64,000 nucleotides of DNA from Streptomyces sp. NBC_00239 (GTDB taxonomy: Bacteria > Actinomycetota > Actinomycetes > Streptomycetales > Streptomycetaceae). Within the stretch, counting starts at the first letter, position 1, and every line of letters starts with the position of its first letter. Position numbers and translations under genes: made by a program. This document shows, in pieces, positions 7,835-16,045 of this stretch. Under the pieces are notes generated by a model, which made no database searches, was not told the DNA's origin, and worked only from the letters and a program-made list of their open reading frames with translations. The stretch is taken from positions 3,348,001 to 3,412,000 of the forward strand of contig NZ_CP108095.1 of assembly GCF_036194065.1 (NCBI RefSeq). The letters run 5' to 3'.

Positions 7835-8548
7835 ATGGGGCCGATTCGTAAGATACGCACGACCCGGCGGCGGGCGGTGGCCGCGGCCGCGACGGCCGCG
7901 CTGGTGGTGCCGCTGACGGTGGCGGTCACGGCGGCGCCGGCCCAGGCCGCCTCGTGCAACCTGACCACCGGCCCGTACCAGCGCGAGGTGGAGAAGTTCC
8001 TGGGGCGCCCGGTGGACGGGCGGCAGTCCGCGGCGGACTGCGAGGCGACCAAGGCGTTCCAGGCGAAGCACGGCATCACCCCGACCGTGGGGTACGCGGG
8101 GATCCTCACCTGGCGGACGATGAGCACGATGCTCGCCCAGCGGGCCGCGGGGACCAACCCGAACAAGGACGGGAAGTGCCCGGTCAACCGCGGACGGATC
8201 GCGTGCGTGGACCTGACGCGGCAGCTGAGCTGGATCCAGGACGGCCGGACCCTGAAGTACGGCCCGGTCCCGGTGCGCACCGGGAAGGACGGCACCGAGA
8301 CCCGGACCGGCCTGAAGAAGATCTACCAGCGCGAGCTGAACCACTGGTCGTCGATCTACCACGTGTGGATGCCGTACTCGCAGTTCTTCGACGGCGGCCA
8401 GGCCTTCCACTCCGTCACCAAGAGCATGTGGAACCCGCCGGGCTCGGGCGGCTGCGTGAACATGCGGCCCGCGGACGCCAAGGCCTACTGGAACATGCTG
8501 CGCAACGGGGAGGACGTCTACGTGTACGGCCGCAAGCCGGGCACGTGA
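7835..8548 (+). CDS. secreted L,D-transpeptidase-like protein with atypical SGGC motif
   Basis: A 237-residue exported protein: a long basic N-terminus (KIRTTRRR), a hydrophobic core and an AQA-AS cleavage site near residue 40. A short peptidoglycan-binding-like segment follows (EVEKFLGRPVDGRQ to FQAKHGITPTVGY), then a YkuD (L,D-transpeptidase) domain. YkuD enzymes make 3-3 cross-links using a Cys in a [ST]HGC-x-N motif with a His upstream. Here the upstream His is present (AFHSVTKSMW) and the nucleophile region reads SGGCVNM, so Gly replaces the motif His. The Cys and Asn remain. The GTGG-rich leader carries TAGCGT at 7781 and a GAGGGGG ribosome site. Confidence 0.8.
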   Translation: MGPIRKIRTTRRRAVAAAATAALVVPLTVAVTAAPAQAASCNLTTGPYQREVEKFLGRPVDGRQSAADCEATKAFQAKHGITPTVGYAGILTWRTMSTMLAQRAAGTNPNKDGKCPVNRGRIACVDLTRQLSWIQDGRTLKYGPVPVRTGKDGTETRTGLKKIYQRELNHWSSIYHVWMPYSQFFDGGQAFHSVTKSMWNPPGSGGCVNMRPADAKAYWNMLRNGEDVYVYGRKPGT

Positions 8549-8588
8549 GACCGGCCCCCGAGCGCTTCCGGCTGCCGCTGTCAGACCT

Positions 8589-8620
8589 CTGGGGTACGTT
8601 CCGGAGTATCGGAACCCCAG
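8589..8620. promoter_or_regulatory. 32-bp interrupted inverted repeat before the sigma gene
   Basis: CTGGGG (8589-8594) pairs with CCCCAG (8615-8620), and inside it TTCCG (8599-8603) pairs with CGGAA (8610-8614). It ends just before the ribosome binding site (GGGGAAGG) of the sigma factor gene, so it could be an operator or a 5' UTR hairpin. Confidence 0.5.
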
Positions 8621-8633
8621 GGGGAAGGCAGAC

Positions 8634-9659
8634 ATGAGCGAGCTCGCGACCAGGCCCGAACTGGACGGCCTGCTGGACCGCCACCGGGTCGAGCTGACCG
8701 GCTACTGCTACCGGATGCTCGGTTCGTCCTTCGACGCGGAGGACGCGGTCCAGGAGGCGTACATCCGCGCCTGGCGCAGCTACGACAAGTTCGAGGGCCG
8801 CTCCTCGGTGCGCTCGTGGCTGTACCGGATCGCCACCAACGTGTGCCTGGACATGCTCAGCGCCGGCAACAAGCGGGCCCGCCCGATGGACCTGTCGGCG
8901 CCGCAGTCCCAGTCCTCGGCCGTGCTGAACACGCTGCCGGAGGTGACGTGGCTGGAGCCGGTGCCGGACAGCCGGGTGCTGCCGCAGACCGCCGACCCGG
9001 CGGAGATGGCGCTGGCCCGCGAGTCGGTGCGGCTCGCCTTCGTGGCGGCGCTCCAGCACCTGCCCTCCCGGCAGCGGGCGGTGCTGATCCTGCGCGAGGT
9101 ACTGGCCTGGAAGGCCGACGAGGTCGCGGAGCTGCTCGGCACCACGGTGGCCTCGGTGAACAGCGCGCTCCAGCGGGCCCGGGCCACGCTCGCCGCGCAG
9201 CACCTGCGCGAGAGCGAGGCCGTCGACCCGCTCGACGAGGAGCAGCGCAAGCTGCTGGACCGCTATCTCGCGGCCTTCGAGGGGTACGACATCGACCAGC
9301 TGACGGCGCTGCTGGCCGAGGACGCGGTGCTGTCGATGCCGCCGTTCGACCTGTGGCTCCAGGGGCCGGCCGACATCGCGGCCTGGCACCGGGAGCAGGG
9401 CAGCGGCTGCAAGGGCTCCCGGATGCTGGCGACCACGGCCAACGGGCTGCCCGCCTTCGCCCAGTACCGGCGGTCCGAGGACGGCGACGGGCACGTCCCG
9501 TGGGCCCTGCAGGTCCTGGAGATCTCAGGCGGGAAGATCGTCGGACTGAATTCGTTCCTCGACACGGACCGGTGGTTCCCGATGTTCGGGCTCCCCGACC
9601 GCCTCCCCGCCGAGCCCGTCACCGATCGCGTCACCGATCCCGTCGACGAGCCCGCCTAG
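8634..9659 (+). CDS. ECF RNA polymerase sigma factor with SnoaL-like C-terminal domain
   Basis: A 341-residue group 4 sigma factor. Region 2 covers about residues 15-90 (YCYRMLGSSFDAEDAVQEAY, then SVRSWLYRIATNVCLD) and region 4 about 135-195 (LPSRQRAVLILREVL, then VAELLGTTVASVNSALQRAR). The C-terminal 130 residues form a SnoaL/NTF2-like domain (LLDRYLAAFEGYDIDQLTAL), which in related sigma factors acts in place of a separate anti-sigma factor. The layout matches the TIGR02960 (SigG/SigJ-like) families. No anti-sigma gene is adjacent, but a STAS-domain gene overlaps its 3' end in the opposite direction by 135 nt. Confidence 0.9.
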   Translation: MSELATRPELDGLLDRHRVELTGYCYRMLGSSFDAEDAVQEAYIRAWRSYDKFEGRSSVRSWLYRIATNVCLDMLSAGNKRARPMDLSAPQSQSSAVLNTLPEVTWLEPVPDSRVLPQTADPAEMALARESVRLAFVAALQHLPSRQRAVLILREVLAWKADEVAELLGTTVASVNSALQRARATLAAQHLRESEAVDPLDEEQRKLLDRYLAAFEGYDIDQLTALLAEDAVLSMPPFDLWLQGPADIAAWHREQGSGCKGSRMLATTANGLPAFAQYRRSEDGDGHVPWALQVLEISGGKIVGLNSFLDTDRWFPMFGLPDRLPAEPVTDRVTDPVDEPA

Positions 9660-9959
9660 GCCCGCCAGGCCGATCAGCAGGCGCAGCCGCGCCCCGGTGC
9701 CCGTCAGCCGCAGCCGGGCGCCGTGCCGGCGTGCGGTGAGCACCAGCCGGGCCAGCACGTCGACCGCGCCGAGGCCCGGCTCGGTGACCGCGGAGACGTC
9801 GCAGCGGACGTCGCCGGGGCCGTCCCGGCACAGCATCTCCTGTAAGCGCGCGCACAGTGCCGGCGCGTCCCCGGGCCCCGGTGCGGGCCCGGGGACGATC
9901 AGGGTCTCCCGTTCGATGGTGTCCACGGGAGGTGGACCGGCGCGGCGGCCGGAACTCAT
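9525..9959 (-). CDS. STAS-domain protein (anti-sigma factor antagonist-like)
   Basis: About 144 residues. A STAS fold is suggested by an early beta strand, then CDVSAVTEPGLGAVDVLARL, the usual region around the phosphorylatable Ser/Thr of SpoIIAA-type antagonists, then ARRHGARLRLTG. The exact Ser of the D-S-S-G signature is absent (EPGLGA), so phospho-switching is not expected. The C-terminus is a Gly-rich then acidic tail. The start may be ATG 9959 or GTG 9998. It lies 64 nt downstream of deoA, possibly co-transcribed, and its 3' end is antisense to the sigma factor gene for 135 nt. Codon statistics favour both overlapping genes being real. Confidence 0.6.
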   Translation of the reverse strand: MSSGRRAGPPPVDTIERETLIVPGPAPGPGDAPALCARLQEMLCRDGPGDVRCDVSAVTEPGLGAVDVLARLVLTARRHGARLRLTGTGARLRLLIGLAGLGGLVDGIGDAIGDGLGGEAVGEPEHREPPVRVEERIQSDDLPA

Positions 9960-9966
9960 CGGTCCC

Positions 9967-10009
9967 GGACACCGCTCCCGGCCACCGCCCCGGGACACCG
10001 CTCCCGGCC
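9967..10009. repeat. 17-bp direct repeat, two copies
   Basis: GGACACCGCTCCCGGCC occurs at 9967-9983 and again at 9993-10009, either side of the alternative STAS start codons. On the minus strand each unit supplies a GGGAG that could serve as a ribosome binding site. Confidence 0.75.
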
Positions 10010-10023
10010 GCGGCCGGAGGCCG

Positions 10024-11301
10024 TCAGGCGATGCGGTCGAGCACGATCGGGGCGGCCTTGAAGTCCGTGCCCGCCGGGGCCACGTCGTACGAACCCTCCA
10101 GCGAGGCGAGCGCGTAGTCGAACTTCTCGGGGGTGTCCGTGTGCAGGGTCATCAGCGGCTGGCCCGCGGTGACCGTGTCGCCCGGCTTGGCGTGCAGCTC
10201 GATGCCCGCGCCCGCCTGCACCGGGTCCTCCTTGCGGGCCCGGCCGGCGCCCAGGCGCCAGGCGCCGACGCCCACCGCGTACGCGTCGAGGCGGGTCAGG
10301 ACGCCGGAGGCGGAGGCCGTGACCACGTGCTGCTCGCGGGCCACCGGCAGGGCCGCGTCCGGGTCGCCGCCCTGGGCCGCGATCATCCGGCGCCAGTGGT
10401 CCATCGCGGTGCCGTCGGCGAGGGCCTTCGCCGGGTCGGCGTCCTTGATGCCGGCCGCGTCGAGCATCTCGCGCGCCAGCGCGATGGTCAGCTCGACCAC
10501 GTCGGCGGGGCCGCCGCCGGCCAGCACCTCCACGGACTCCCGGACCTCCAGGGCGTTGCCCGCGGTCAGGCCGAGCGGGGTCGACATGTCGGTGAGCAGC
10601 GCGACGGTCTTGACGCCGGAGTCGGTGCCCAGGCCCACCATGGTGCGGGCCAGTTCGCGGGCGTCCTCGATGTTCTTCATGAAGGCGCCGGAGCCGACCT
10701 TCACGTCGAGGACCAGGGAGCCGGTGCCCTCGGCGATCTTCTTGGACATGATCGAGGAGGCGATCAGCGGGATGGCCTCGACGGTGCCGGTCACGTCGCG
10801 CAGCGCGTACAGCTTCTTGTCGGCCGGGGCCAGTCCGTCGCCCGCCGCGCAGATCACCGCACCGGTGGTGTCGAGGACGTGCAGCATCTCCTCGTTGGAG
10901 AGCAGCGCGCGCCAGCCGGGGATGGACTCCAGCTTGTCGAGAGTGCCGCCGGTGTGGCCCAGACCGCGGCCGGAGAGCTGCGGCACGGCCGCGCCGCAGG
11001 CGGCGACGAGCGGGGCCAGCGGCAGGGTGATCTTGTCGCCGACGCCGCCGGTGGAGTGCTTGTCGGCGGTGGGGCGGGACAGCGAGTCGAAGTTCATGCG
11101 CTCGCCGCTCGCGATCATCGCGGCGGTCCAGCGGGCGATCTCGGCCCGGTTCATGCCGTTGAGCAGGATGGCCATGGCCAGCGCGGACATCTGCTCGTCG
11201 GCGACCACACCGCGCGTGTACGCGTCGATGACCCAGTCGATCTGCTCGGGGCTCAGCTCACCGCGGTCGCGCTTGGTCCGGATGACGGAGATGACGTCCA
11301 T
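10024..11301 (-). CDS. deoA: thymidine phosphorylase
   Basis: A 425-residue pyrimidine nucleoside phosphorylase that converts thymidine (and deoxyuridine) with phosphate to the base and deoxyribose 1-phosphate. Family features are clear: the N-terminal alpha domain (VIRTKRDRGELSPEQIDWVI), the phosphate-binding KHSTGGVGDK near residues 80-89, SGRGLGHTGGTLDKLESI around 110-127, and the C-terminal alpha/beta domain (AGAGIELHAKPGDTVTAGQP). Length is normal. It is downstream of cdd in the same direction, with a 100-nt gap containing the palindrome CTACGCGCATAG and an AAGGAAG ribosome site, so it probably has its own regulated promoter as well as read-through. Confidence 0.95.
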   Translation of the reverse strand: MDVISVIRTKRDRGELSPEQIDWVIDAYTRGVVADEQMSALAMAILLNGMNRAEIARWTAAMIASGERMNFDSLSRPTADKHSTGGVGDKITLPLAPLVAACGAAVPQLSGRGLGHTGGTLDKLESIPGWRALLSNEEMLHVLDTTGAVICAAGDGLAPADKKLYALRDVTGTVEAIPLIASSIMSKKIAEGTGSLVLDVKVGSGAFMKNIEDARELARTMVGLGTDSGVKTVALLTDMSTPLGLTAGNALEVRESVEVLAGGGPADVVELTIALAREMLDAAGIKDADPAKALADGTAMDHWRRMIAAQGGDPDAALPVAREQHVVTASASGVLTRLDAYAVGVGAWRLGAGRARKEDPVQAGAGIELHAKPGDTVTAGQPLMTLHTDTPEKFDYALASLEGSYDVAPAGTDFKAAPIVLDRIA

Positions 11302-11314
11302 GAGTTACTTCCTT

Positions 11315-11326
11315 CTACGCGCATAG
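11315..11326 (-). promoter_or_regulatory. deoA operator (nucleoside palindrome, one mismatch)
   Basis: CTACGCGCATAG lies 14 nt upstream of the deoA start, next to its ribosome binding site. It differs by one base from the perfect palindrome upstream of add and of the ABC transporter ATPase gene. Confidence 0.65.
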
Positions 11327-11401
11327 AGAGGGGTGTGGGCGGTACAGCGGGGAAGTACGACGGCCCCCCGCCCCGCAGGGCGAAGGGCCGTCGTCGTACG
11401 G

Positions 11402-11806
11402 CTATCTCAGATGGTCGGGCCCGAAGGCCTGCGGCAGCATGGCCGAGAGCGGCAGCACCCCGTCGGGGGTCTCCACCAGCAGCTCGGGGCCGCCGAATTC
11501 GTACAGCAGCTGCCGGCAGCGCCCGCACGGGACGAGGATCTCGCCCTTGCCGTCCACGCACGTGAAGTGCGTGAGCCGGCCGCCGCCGGTCGCCTGCAGC
11601 GAGGAGACCAGGCCGCACTCGGCGCACAGGCCCAGTCCGTAGCTGGCGTTCTCCACGTTGCAGCCGGTGACCACGCGCCCGTCGTCGACCTGGGCGGCCA
11701 CGCCGACCGGGAAGCCGGAGTACGGGGCGTAGGCGCGGGACATGGCGTCCTTGGCCTGCTCCCGCAGGGCGTCCCAGCCGGCGGCGGGCGCGCCGGGCGC
11801 GGTCAC
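11402..11806 (-). CDS. cdd: cytidine deaminase
   Basis: A 134-residue zinc enzyme converting cytidine and deoxycytidine to uridine forms. The active site is complete: NVENASYG (substrate-binding Asn/Glu) near residues 48-55, CAE (zinc Cys and catalytic Glu) soon after, and PCGRCRQ with the other two zinc cysteines near 87-93. Length is that of the homotetrameric class. The GTG start at 11806 overlaps the permease stop by 4 nt (GTGA), so translation is coupled to the transporter genes. Placed between transporter and deoA, it completes a cytidine/deoxycytidine route: import, deamination, phosphorolysis. Confidence 0.95.
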   Translation of the reverse strand: MTAPGAPAAGWDALREQAKDAMSRAYAPYSGFPVGVAAQVDDGRVVTGCNVENASYGLGLCAECGLVSSLQATGGGRLTHFTCVDGKGEILVPCGRCRQLLYEFGGPELLVETPDGVLPLSAMLPQAFGPDHLR

Positions 11807-13068
11807 TTGCCCTGGCCCTTCCGGTACGGCATGCCGTCCGCCTTGGGCATCCGCAGCCGCTGCGCGGAGAGCGCGAGGACCAGCAGGGTGGTGACGTACG
11901 GGGCGGCGTCGACGAACTGGCTCGGGACCTCGTCGGTCAGCGCGTACCAGAGGAAGAGCAGCACCGAGAACGCGGCGGCGACGCCGGCCTGGACGTACTT
12001 CTTCTTGTACAGCTGCCAGGCCGTGGCCACGACCAGGAGGATCGCGAGGAGCAGCAGCATGGCGTGCACGTTCTCGGCGCCGCCGCGCAGCTTGAGGCTG
12101 TCGGTGAAGCCGAAGAGGCCCGCGCCCAGCGCCATGCCGCCCGGCATCCAGTTACCGAAGATCATCGCGGCGAGACCGATGTAGCCTCGGCCGCCGGTCT
12201 GGCCCTCCTGGTAGATGCCGGTGGAGACGATCGCGAGGAACGCGCCGCCGAGGCCGGCCAGGGCGCCGGAGACGATCACGGCGATGTACTTGTACTTGTA
12301 CACGTTGACGCCGAGGGACTCGGCGGCGACCGGGTTCTCGCCGCATGAGCGCAGCCGCAGGCCGAAGGAGGTCCGCCACAGCACCCAGGTGCTCGCGGGG
12401 ATCAGCAGCAGGGCGACGACGGTCAGCAGCGACAGGTTGGTGACCAGGCCGCCGATGACGCCGGCGATGTCCGAGAGCAGGAACCAGTGCTTGCCCTGGA
12501 GGGTGGTCATCCAGTCGGACAACCCGGGCACGTCGATCTCGGTGATCGGGTCGATGCGCGGCGACTGCTTGGAGGAGCCGCCGGGCTCCTCGTTGAACGT
12601 GTAGTTCGACAGGTACTGCGTCATGCCGGCGGCCAGGATGGTCACCGCCACACCGGAGACGATGTGGTTGACGTTGAAGGTCACCGTGATGATCGCGTGC
12701 AGCAGGCCGCCGAGCGCGCCGCCGAGGATGCCCACCAGGACGCCCGTCCAGGGACCCCACTGGTAGCCGGCCCAGGCACCGAACCAGGTGCCGAGGATCA
12801 TCATGCCCTCGAGGCCGATGTTGACCACGCCGGCCCGCTCGGACCACAGGCCGCCGAGGCCGGCGAGGCCGATCGGGACCGCGAGCTTCAGGGCGCCGGA
12901 GACCTGGCCGACGGAGGTCAGGTCGTCGGCGCCGCTGATCAGGCGGACCGCCGAGATCAGCACGAGGCCGCCGGCGATGATCAGCAGGATCCAGGGCAGG
13001 GTGAGCTTCTTGCGGCCGCCGCCCGCCTTGGGCGCGGACTTTGCCGCGGAGACAGTGCTGGTGCTCAC
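11803..13068 (-). CDS. nucleoside ABC transporter permease (second subunit)
   Basis: A 421-residue integral membrane protein with about nine hydrophobic helices. It belongs to the sugar/nucleoside-type branched permease family (LivH/RbsC-like): the long conserved segments GLAGLGGLWSERAGVVNIGL, then GGALGGLLHA, and RSCGENPVAAESLGVNV (the EAA-like loop that contacts the ATPase) are visible. It forms the import channel together with the permease encoded just upstream. GTG start at 13068 overlaps the upstream gene by 4 nt. Partner of the BmpA-type binding lipoprotein, consistent with purine or pyrimidine nucleoside uptake. Confidence 0.9.
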   Translation of the reverse strand: MSTSTVSAAKSAPKAGGGRKKLTLPWILLIIAGGLVLISAVRLISGADDLTSVGQVSGALKLAVPIGLAGLGGLWSERAGVVNIGLEGMMILGTWFGAWAGYQWGPWTGVLVGILGGALGGLLHAIITVTFNVNHIVSGVAVTILAAGMTQYLSNYTFNEEPGGSSKQSPRIDPITEIDVPGLSDWMTTLQGKHWFLLSDIAGVIGGLVTNLSLLTVVALLLIPASTWVLWRTSFGLRLRSCGENPVAAESLGVNVYKYKYIAVIVSGALAGLGGAFLAIVSTGIYQEGQTGGRGYIGLAAMIFGNWMPGGMALGAGLFGFTDSLKLRGGAENVHAMLLLLAILLVVATAWQLYKKKYVQAGVAAAFSVLLFLWYALTDEVPSQFVDAAPYVTTLLVLALSAQRLRMPKADGMPYRKGQGK

Positions 13069-14180
13069 GCCGCGACCTCCTTCTCGGTCTTCATGGCGCC
13101 GCCGGCGGCGAGTTCCTCGCCGACCTTCTGCTGCTGGCGGCGGATGCCGTAACGGCGGACGAGCTCGTACGAGACGACCACCGCGATCACGATCAGGCCC
13201 TTCATGATCGTGGCGATTTCCTTGGCGTAGCCGTACTGGTCGAGCACGGCCGAGGCCTTGTCCAGGAACGCGATCAGGAGCGCCGCGAAGAAGATGCCGA
13301 CCGGGTGGTTGCGGCCGAGCAGCGCGATCGTGATGCCCGTGAAGCCGATACCGGCCGGGAAGGACAGGCTGTACGTGTGGGTGTCGCCCAGCAGGGTCGG
13401 CATGCCGATGAGGCCGGCGACCGCACCCGAGATCAGCATCGCGGTGAGGATCATCTTCTTGCCGTCGACGCCCGAGGCCTGGGCCGCGGACTCGCTGGCG
13501 CCGGAGGCGCGCAGGTCGAAGCCGAAGCGGGTCCGGTTGAGGACGAACCAGTAGACGATGCCGAGGGCGAAGGCGACGAAGGTGAAGCCGTAGATCTCAC
13601 CGGAGTCGCCCAGGCTCAGGGCCGGGAACCAGCCGGACTCGGGGATGTCGCCGGTGGTGAGGTCGTTCGAGCCCTCCAGCTGCACGCCGAAGTTCTCGGG
13701 CCGCAGCAGCCAGGCCACCAGGGCGGTCGCGATGGCGTTCAGCATGATCGTCGAGACGACCTCGCTGACACCGCGCTTGGCCCTGAGGATGCCGGCGATG
13801 CCGGCCCAGAAGGCGCCGACGCACATGGCGACGAGCACGATCAGCAGGATGTGCAGCGGACCCGGCAGGCTCACTGCCGCACCGACCACGGCGGCCACCA
13901 TCGCGGCGAGGCGGTACTGGCCGTCGACGCCGATGTTGAAGAGGTTCATCCGGAAGCCGATGGCGACGGCCAGGGCTGCCAGGTAGTACGTGCCGGTCTG
14001 ATTGACGATCAGGACCTGGACGTCCTCGTAACCGGCGTTCTCCACCATCAGGCGGATCGGCTCGATCGGGTTGACGCCCGTGGCGAGCAGCACCACGGCG
14101 GTCAGCACGAAGGCGCTGACCAGCGCGAGCACCGGCCCGGCGGCACCCAGGATCAGCTTGTCCTTGTCGATTTTCATCAT
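13065..14180 (-). CDS. nucleoside ABC transporter permease (first subunit)
   Basis: A 371-residue membrane protein starting MMKIDKDKL, with a first helix (ILGAAGPVLALVSAFVL) and about ten in all. The EAA-like loop reads RASGASESAAQASGVD. Such permeases pair with a second permease and one double ATPase. The start at 14180 was set by the ATGA overlap with the ATPase stop codon; a longer frame reaching 14711 runs through the ATPase gene and is spurious. Neighbouring BmpA and salvage enzymes point to nucleosides as substrate rather than sugars. Confidence 0.9.
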   Translation of the reverse strand: MMKIDKDKLILGAAGPVLALVSAFVLTAVVLLATGVNPIEPIRLMVENAGYEDVQVLIVNQTGTYYLAALAVAIGFRMNLFNIGVDGQYRLAAMVAAVVGAAVSLPGPLHILLIVLVAMCVGAFWAGIAGILRAKRGVSEVVSTIMLNAIATALVAWLLRPENFGVQLEGSNDLTTGDIPESGWFPALSLGDSGEIYGFTFVAFALGIVYWFVLNRTRFGFDLRASGASESAAQASGVDGKKMILTAMLISGAVAGLIGMPTLLGDTHTYSLSFPAGIGFTGITIALLGRNHPVGIFFAALLIAFLDKASAVLDQYGYAKEIATIMKGLIVIAVVVSYELVRRYGIRRQQQKVGEELAAGGAMKTEKEVAA

Positions 14181-15919
14181 CGGGCCTCGTCCTCCGGCGA
14201 ATCGGCCGCGGCGGAGTCGTTGTCGGTGCTCGCTGCGTTCTCGTCGTGATCCAGGTGTCCCCGGGCCGCGCCGGTCATGGCGGTGCCCAGTTCCTCCGGG
14301 GTGATGGTCGCGGGGTCGGCGTCCGCGACCAGGCGCCCGCGGTAGATCACGCGCAGCGTGTCCGACAGGCCGATCAGCTCGTCCAGGTCCGCGGAGATCA
14401 GCAGGACGGCCAGGCCCTCGCGACGTGCCTCCCGGATCGCGTCCCAGATCTGCGCCTGCGCGCCGACGTCCACACCACGGGTGGGGTGGGCGGCGATCAG
14501 GAACTTCGGGTTGTGGCTCATCTCGCGGCCGACGATCAGCTTCTGCTGGTTGCCGCCGGAGAGCGAGGCCGCGGTGACCTCGATGCCCGGGGTGCGGACG
14601 TCGTACTCGCGCACGATCCGCTCGGTGTCCTTGCGGGCCGCCTTCGGGTCGAGGATGCCGCGCTTGGAGTTGGGCTCTTCGGTGACGTGGCCCAGGATGC
14701 GGTTCTCCCACAGCGGGGACTCCAGCAGCAGGCCGTGCCGGTGCCGGTCCTCGGGGATGTAGCCGATGCCGCCCTCACGCCGCTTGCGGGTGGGGGCGGT
14801 GGAGATGTCCTGGCCGTCGAGGCTGATGACGCCGCCGTCCGGGAGGCACATGCCCATCAGGGCCTCGATGAGCTCCGTCTGGCCGTTGCCCTCGACGCCG
14901 GCGATGCCGAGCACCTCACCCTTGTGGATGGTGAAGCTGATGTCGTCCAGCAGCAGCCGGCCGGCCTCGGTCCTCTCGCGGACCGCGGAGTCCTCCGAGG
15001 ACTCGCGGACCAGGACCTCGGGCTCCGCGACGACCGCGCCCTCCGCGCCGACGGTCAAGCCCGTCACCTGGAGCATCGGGATGTCGGTCACCGTGGACTC
15101 GCGGGTTTCGGGCGAGGGCAGCTCGCTGCCGACCATCAGCTCGGCGAGCTGCTTGGTGGTGGCGGTCTTCGGGTCGGCGGTGCCGACCGTGGTGCCGCGC
15201 CGGATGACGGTGATGTCGTCGGCGACCTTCAGGATCTCGCCCAGCTTGTGCGAGATGAAGATGACCGTCAGACCCTCCGCCTTGAGCTCGCGGAGGTTGC
15301 CGAAGAGCGCGTCCACCTCCTGCGGCACGAGCACGGCGGTCGGCTCGTCGAGGATGAGGATCTTCGCACCGCGGTAGAGGACCTTGAGGATCTCCACGCG
15401 CTGGCGGTCGGCGACGCCCAGGTCCTCGACCAGGGCGTCCGGGCGTACGCCCAGACCGTAGGCGTCGGAGATCTCCAGGATCTTCTTGCGGGCCTTGGCA
15501 CCGATGCCGTACAGCTTCTCGCCGCCGAGAACCACGTTCTCCAGGACGGTGAGGTTGTCGGCCAGCATGAAGTGCTGGTGCACCATGCCGATGCCGCGGG
15601 CGATGGCATCTGCGGGGGTGCTGAAGGCGACCTGCTCCCCGTCGATCGCGATGGTGCCCTCGTCCGGCTTCTGCATGCCGTAGAGGATCTTCATCAGAGT
15701 CGACTTGCCGGCACCGTTCTCACCGATCAGGGCATGCACAGTGCCCTTGCGGACCGTGATCGCGATGTCCTTGTTGGCGACGACGCCGGGGAAGCGCTTG
15801 GTAATGCCGTGCAGTTCTACGGCGGGGGGCGGGCTGGACGCGTTGATGACGCACTCTCCTTGGCGCGAAGGAGCGGAAGGCAGGGAGGACAGGGCGGGTC
15901 GTGAAGGTATCGCGTCCAC
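14177..15919 (-). CDS. nucleoside ABC transporter ATP-binding protein (double ABC domain)
   Basis: About 580 residues with two ABC domains in tandem, as in RbsA/NupO-type importers. The first has Walker A GENGAGKST, the signature region GVADRQRVEILKVLYRGAK and Walker B ILILDEPT. The second has a degenerate Walker A (GVEGNGQTEL), a full LSGGNQQKL signature and a Walker B in which KFLIAAHPTRG lacks the usual Asp-Glu pair, so probably only one site hydrolyses ATP well. The GTG at 15919 follows AGAGG; a later start after AAGGAG near 15861 would need a non-standard codon. A palindromic operator sits 8-19 nt upstream. Confidence 0.9.
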   Translation of the reverse strand: MDAIPSRPALSSLPSAPSRQGECVINASSPPPAVELHGITKRFPGVVANKDIAITVRKGTVHALIGENGAGKSTLMKILYGMQKPDEGTIAIDGEQVAFSTPADAIARGIGMVHQHFMLADNLTVLENVVLGGEKLYGIGAKARKKILEISDAYGLGVRPDALVEDLGVADRQRVEILKVLYRGAKILILDEPTAVLVPQEVDALFGNLRELKAEGLTVIFISHKLGEILKVADDITVIRRGTTVGTADPKTATTKQLAELMVGSELPSPETRESTVTDIPMLQVTGLTVGAEGAVVAEPEVLVRESSEDSAVRERTEAGRLLLDDISFTIHKGEVLGIAGVEGNGQTELIEALMGMCLPDGGVISLDGQDISTAPTRKRREGGIGYIPEDRHRHGLLLESPLWENRILGHVTEEPNSKRGILDPKAARKDTERIVREYDVRTPGIEVTAASLSGGNQQKLIVGREMSHNPKFLIAAHPTRGVDVGAQAQIWDAIREARREGLAVLLISADLDELIGLSDTLRVIYRGRLVADADPATITPEELGTAMTGAARGHLDHDENAASTDNDSAAADSPEDEAR

Positions 15920-15926
15920 GAGACCT

Positions 15927-15938
15927 CTACGCGCGTAG
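15927..15938 (-). promoter_or_regulatory. operator of the transporter operon
   Basis: A perfect copy of CTACGCGCGTAG, 8 nt upstream of the ATPase GTG start. The ribosome site AGAGG abuts it. Bound protein here would block transcription or translation initiation. Confidence 0.7.
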
Positions 15939-15976
15939 CTCTGTCGAAAGTGAAAACTTCAGGCCACAAATGCGGC

Positions 15977-16019
15977 CCGGGGTCCGGGAGCGGTGAAGAG
16001 ACCGCAACCCGGACCCCGG
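15977..16019 (-). terminator. terminator of bmpA
   Basis: A two-tier hairpin: outer 12-bp stem CCGGGGTCCGGG (15977-15988) with its complement (16008-16019), inner 5-bp stem GCGGT/ACCGC. It lies 27 nt past the bmpA stop, separating bmpA from the ATPase gene. Confidence 0.8.
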
Positions 16020-16045
16020 CGACCGTCAGATCGAGACGACCTGCC

